Origin: Curculioniphilus buchneri
GTDB lineage: Bacteria > Pseudomonadota > Gammaproteobacteria > Enterobacterales > Enterobacteriaceae
NCBI RefSeq assembly: GCF_964275155.1
Contig: NZ_OZ193413.1
Coordinates: forward strand, 558,001 to 622,000
DNA length: 64,000 nucleotides
Reading direction: 5' to 3'
In this document: positions 63,655 to 64,000 of the stretch, in pieces
Layout of the letters: each line of letters begins with the position of its first letter
Numbering within the stretch: the stretch's first letter is position 1
Position numbers and translations under genes: made by a program
The notes under the pieces: model-generated
What the model was told of the DNA's origin: nothing
Seen by the model: only the letters and a program-made list of their open reading frames with translations
Database searches by the model: none

Positions 63655-63992
63655 ATAATGCTTCATCATTAGGACGGAGTGGAGTACATGAGTGGTTATT
63701 AATTCGAGCATCAGCCATCATTATATTTTTTTATATAATTTATTTACTTTTTTTTTTATTGAAAGCTCCTCTAAACTACGAGATATGGCGAAGTTTTTTT
63801 ATGGCATCCATAACTAAAATTTTTACTCTCCTAACTTTAATTGCTGTATTAGTGCATACCTGGATCGGAATGTGGCAGGTATTAACAGATTATGTCAAGC
63901 TTTTGTCTCTTCGCTTACAGTTACAGCTAGGTATTGTTATTACATTGATAGTATATTTTCTTTACGGGATGTTTATCGTGTTCGGAGCATAG
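63648..63992 (+). CDS. sdhD: Succinate dehydrogenase membrane anchor subunit
   Basis: SdhD completes the membrane anchor and quinone site. Three transmembrane helices; LVHTWIGMWQVLTDYVK carries the heme-ligand histidine and the quinone-site aspartate and tyrosine. 114 residues against 115 in E. coli. The ATG overlaps the end of sdhC, suggesting coupled translation. A 10-T run lies in the first helix (63728-63737 region), coding for Leu/Phe. Confidence 0.95.
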   Translation: MVNNASSLGRSGVHEWLLIRASAIIIFFYIIYLLFFLLKAPLNYEIWRSFFMASITKIFTLLTLIAVLVHTWIGMWQVLTDYVKLLSLRLQLQLGIVITLIVYFLYGMFIVFGA

Positions 63993-63995
63993 TTA

Positions 63996-64000
63996 ATGAA
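63996..64000 (+). CDS. sdhA: Start of succinate dehydrogenase flavoprotein subunit (cut by window edge)
   Basis: Only ATG and two bases (Met, probably Lys) are visible, three bases after the sdhD stop. GGAG at 63984-63987 is well placed as ribosome site. sdhA follows sdhD in E. coli and begins MKLPVREFD, so the identity rests on gene order. Confidence 0.6.

Overview
The window is a piece of the chromosome of a gammaproteobacterium of the Enterobacterales with a strongly reduced, AT-rich genome, most likely an obligate insect endosymbiont. Almost every gene has a close Escherichia coli counterpart, and gene order matches E. coli in blocks. Intact genes cover only about 34 kb of 64 kb. The rest is very AT-rich, mostly unrecognisable DNA, left where E. 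coli carries genes that are missing here. Mealybug gamma-symbionts with low coding density are one possible comparison, but the sequence alone does not name the species.

Layout by E. coli-like blocks: (1) 1-4663, minus strand: hisS (5' end), ispG, rodZ (C-terminus decayed), rlmN, ndk. (2) 7734-15424, plus: cyaA (catalytic part only), dapF, uvrD, corA. (3) 18154-25016, plus: recA, a half-length alaS, tRNA-Ser(GCU), tRNA-Arg(ACG), yqaB, gshA. (4) 37003-25039, minus: prmB, aroC, fabB, pdxB, truA, accD, folC, dedD (SPOR domain decayed), cvpA. (5) 38561-39673: initiator tRNA-Met and crp. (6) 44152-51192: glnS, fldA, pgm. (7) 52651-58129, plus: serC, aroA, cmk, rpsA, ihfB. (8) 60050-64000: pgl, gltA, and divergent sdhC-sdhD with the first bases of sdhA.

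The retained functions are typical of a host-dependent symbiont: translation (HisRS, AlaRS, GlnRS, S1, TruA, RlmN, PrmB, tRNAs), central carbon metabolism (citrate synthase, succinate dehydrogenase, phosphogluconolactonase, phosphoglucomutase), chorismate (AroA, AroC), diaminopimelate (DapF), PLP (PdxB and SerC are consecutive steps), isoprenoids (IspG), fatty acids (AccD, FabB), folate, glutathione, and some repair (RecA, UvrD). Flavodoxin FldA is kept together with IspG and RlmN, both of which use it as electron donor in E. coli.

I found no mobile element, prophage, CRISPR array, toxin, secretion system or new gene cluster. The interest lies in partial decay: an AlaRS cut to its aminoacylation half; an adenylate cyclase cut to its catalytic half beside an intact crp; RodZ and DedD whose C-terminal domains survive as readable frameshifted remnants; a recA promoter that keeps its -35/-10 but has lost one LexA half-site; a cmk that reads through into what looks like the rpsA translational leader; long poly(A) tracts inside genes; and many exact two-copy tandem duplications in the intergenic DNA.
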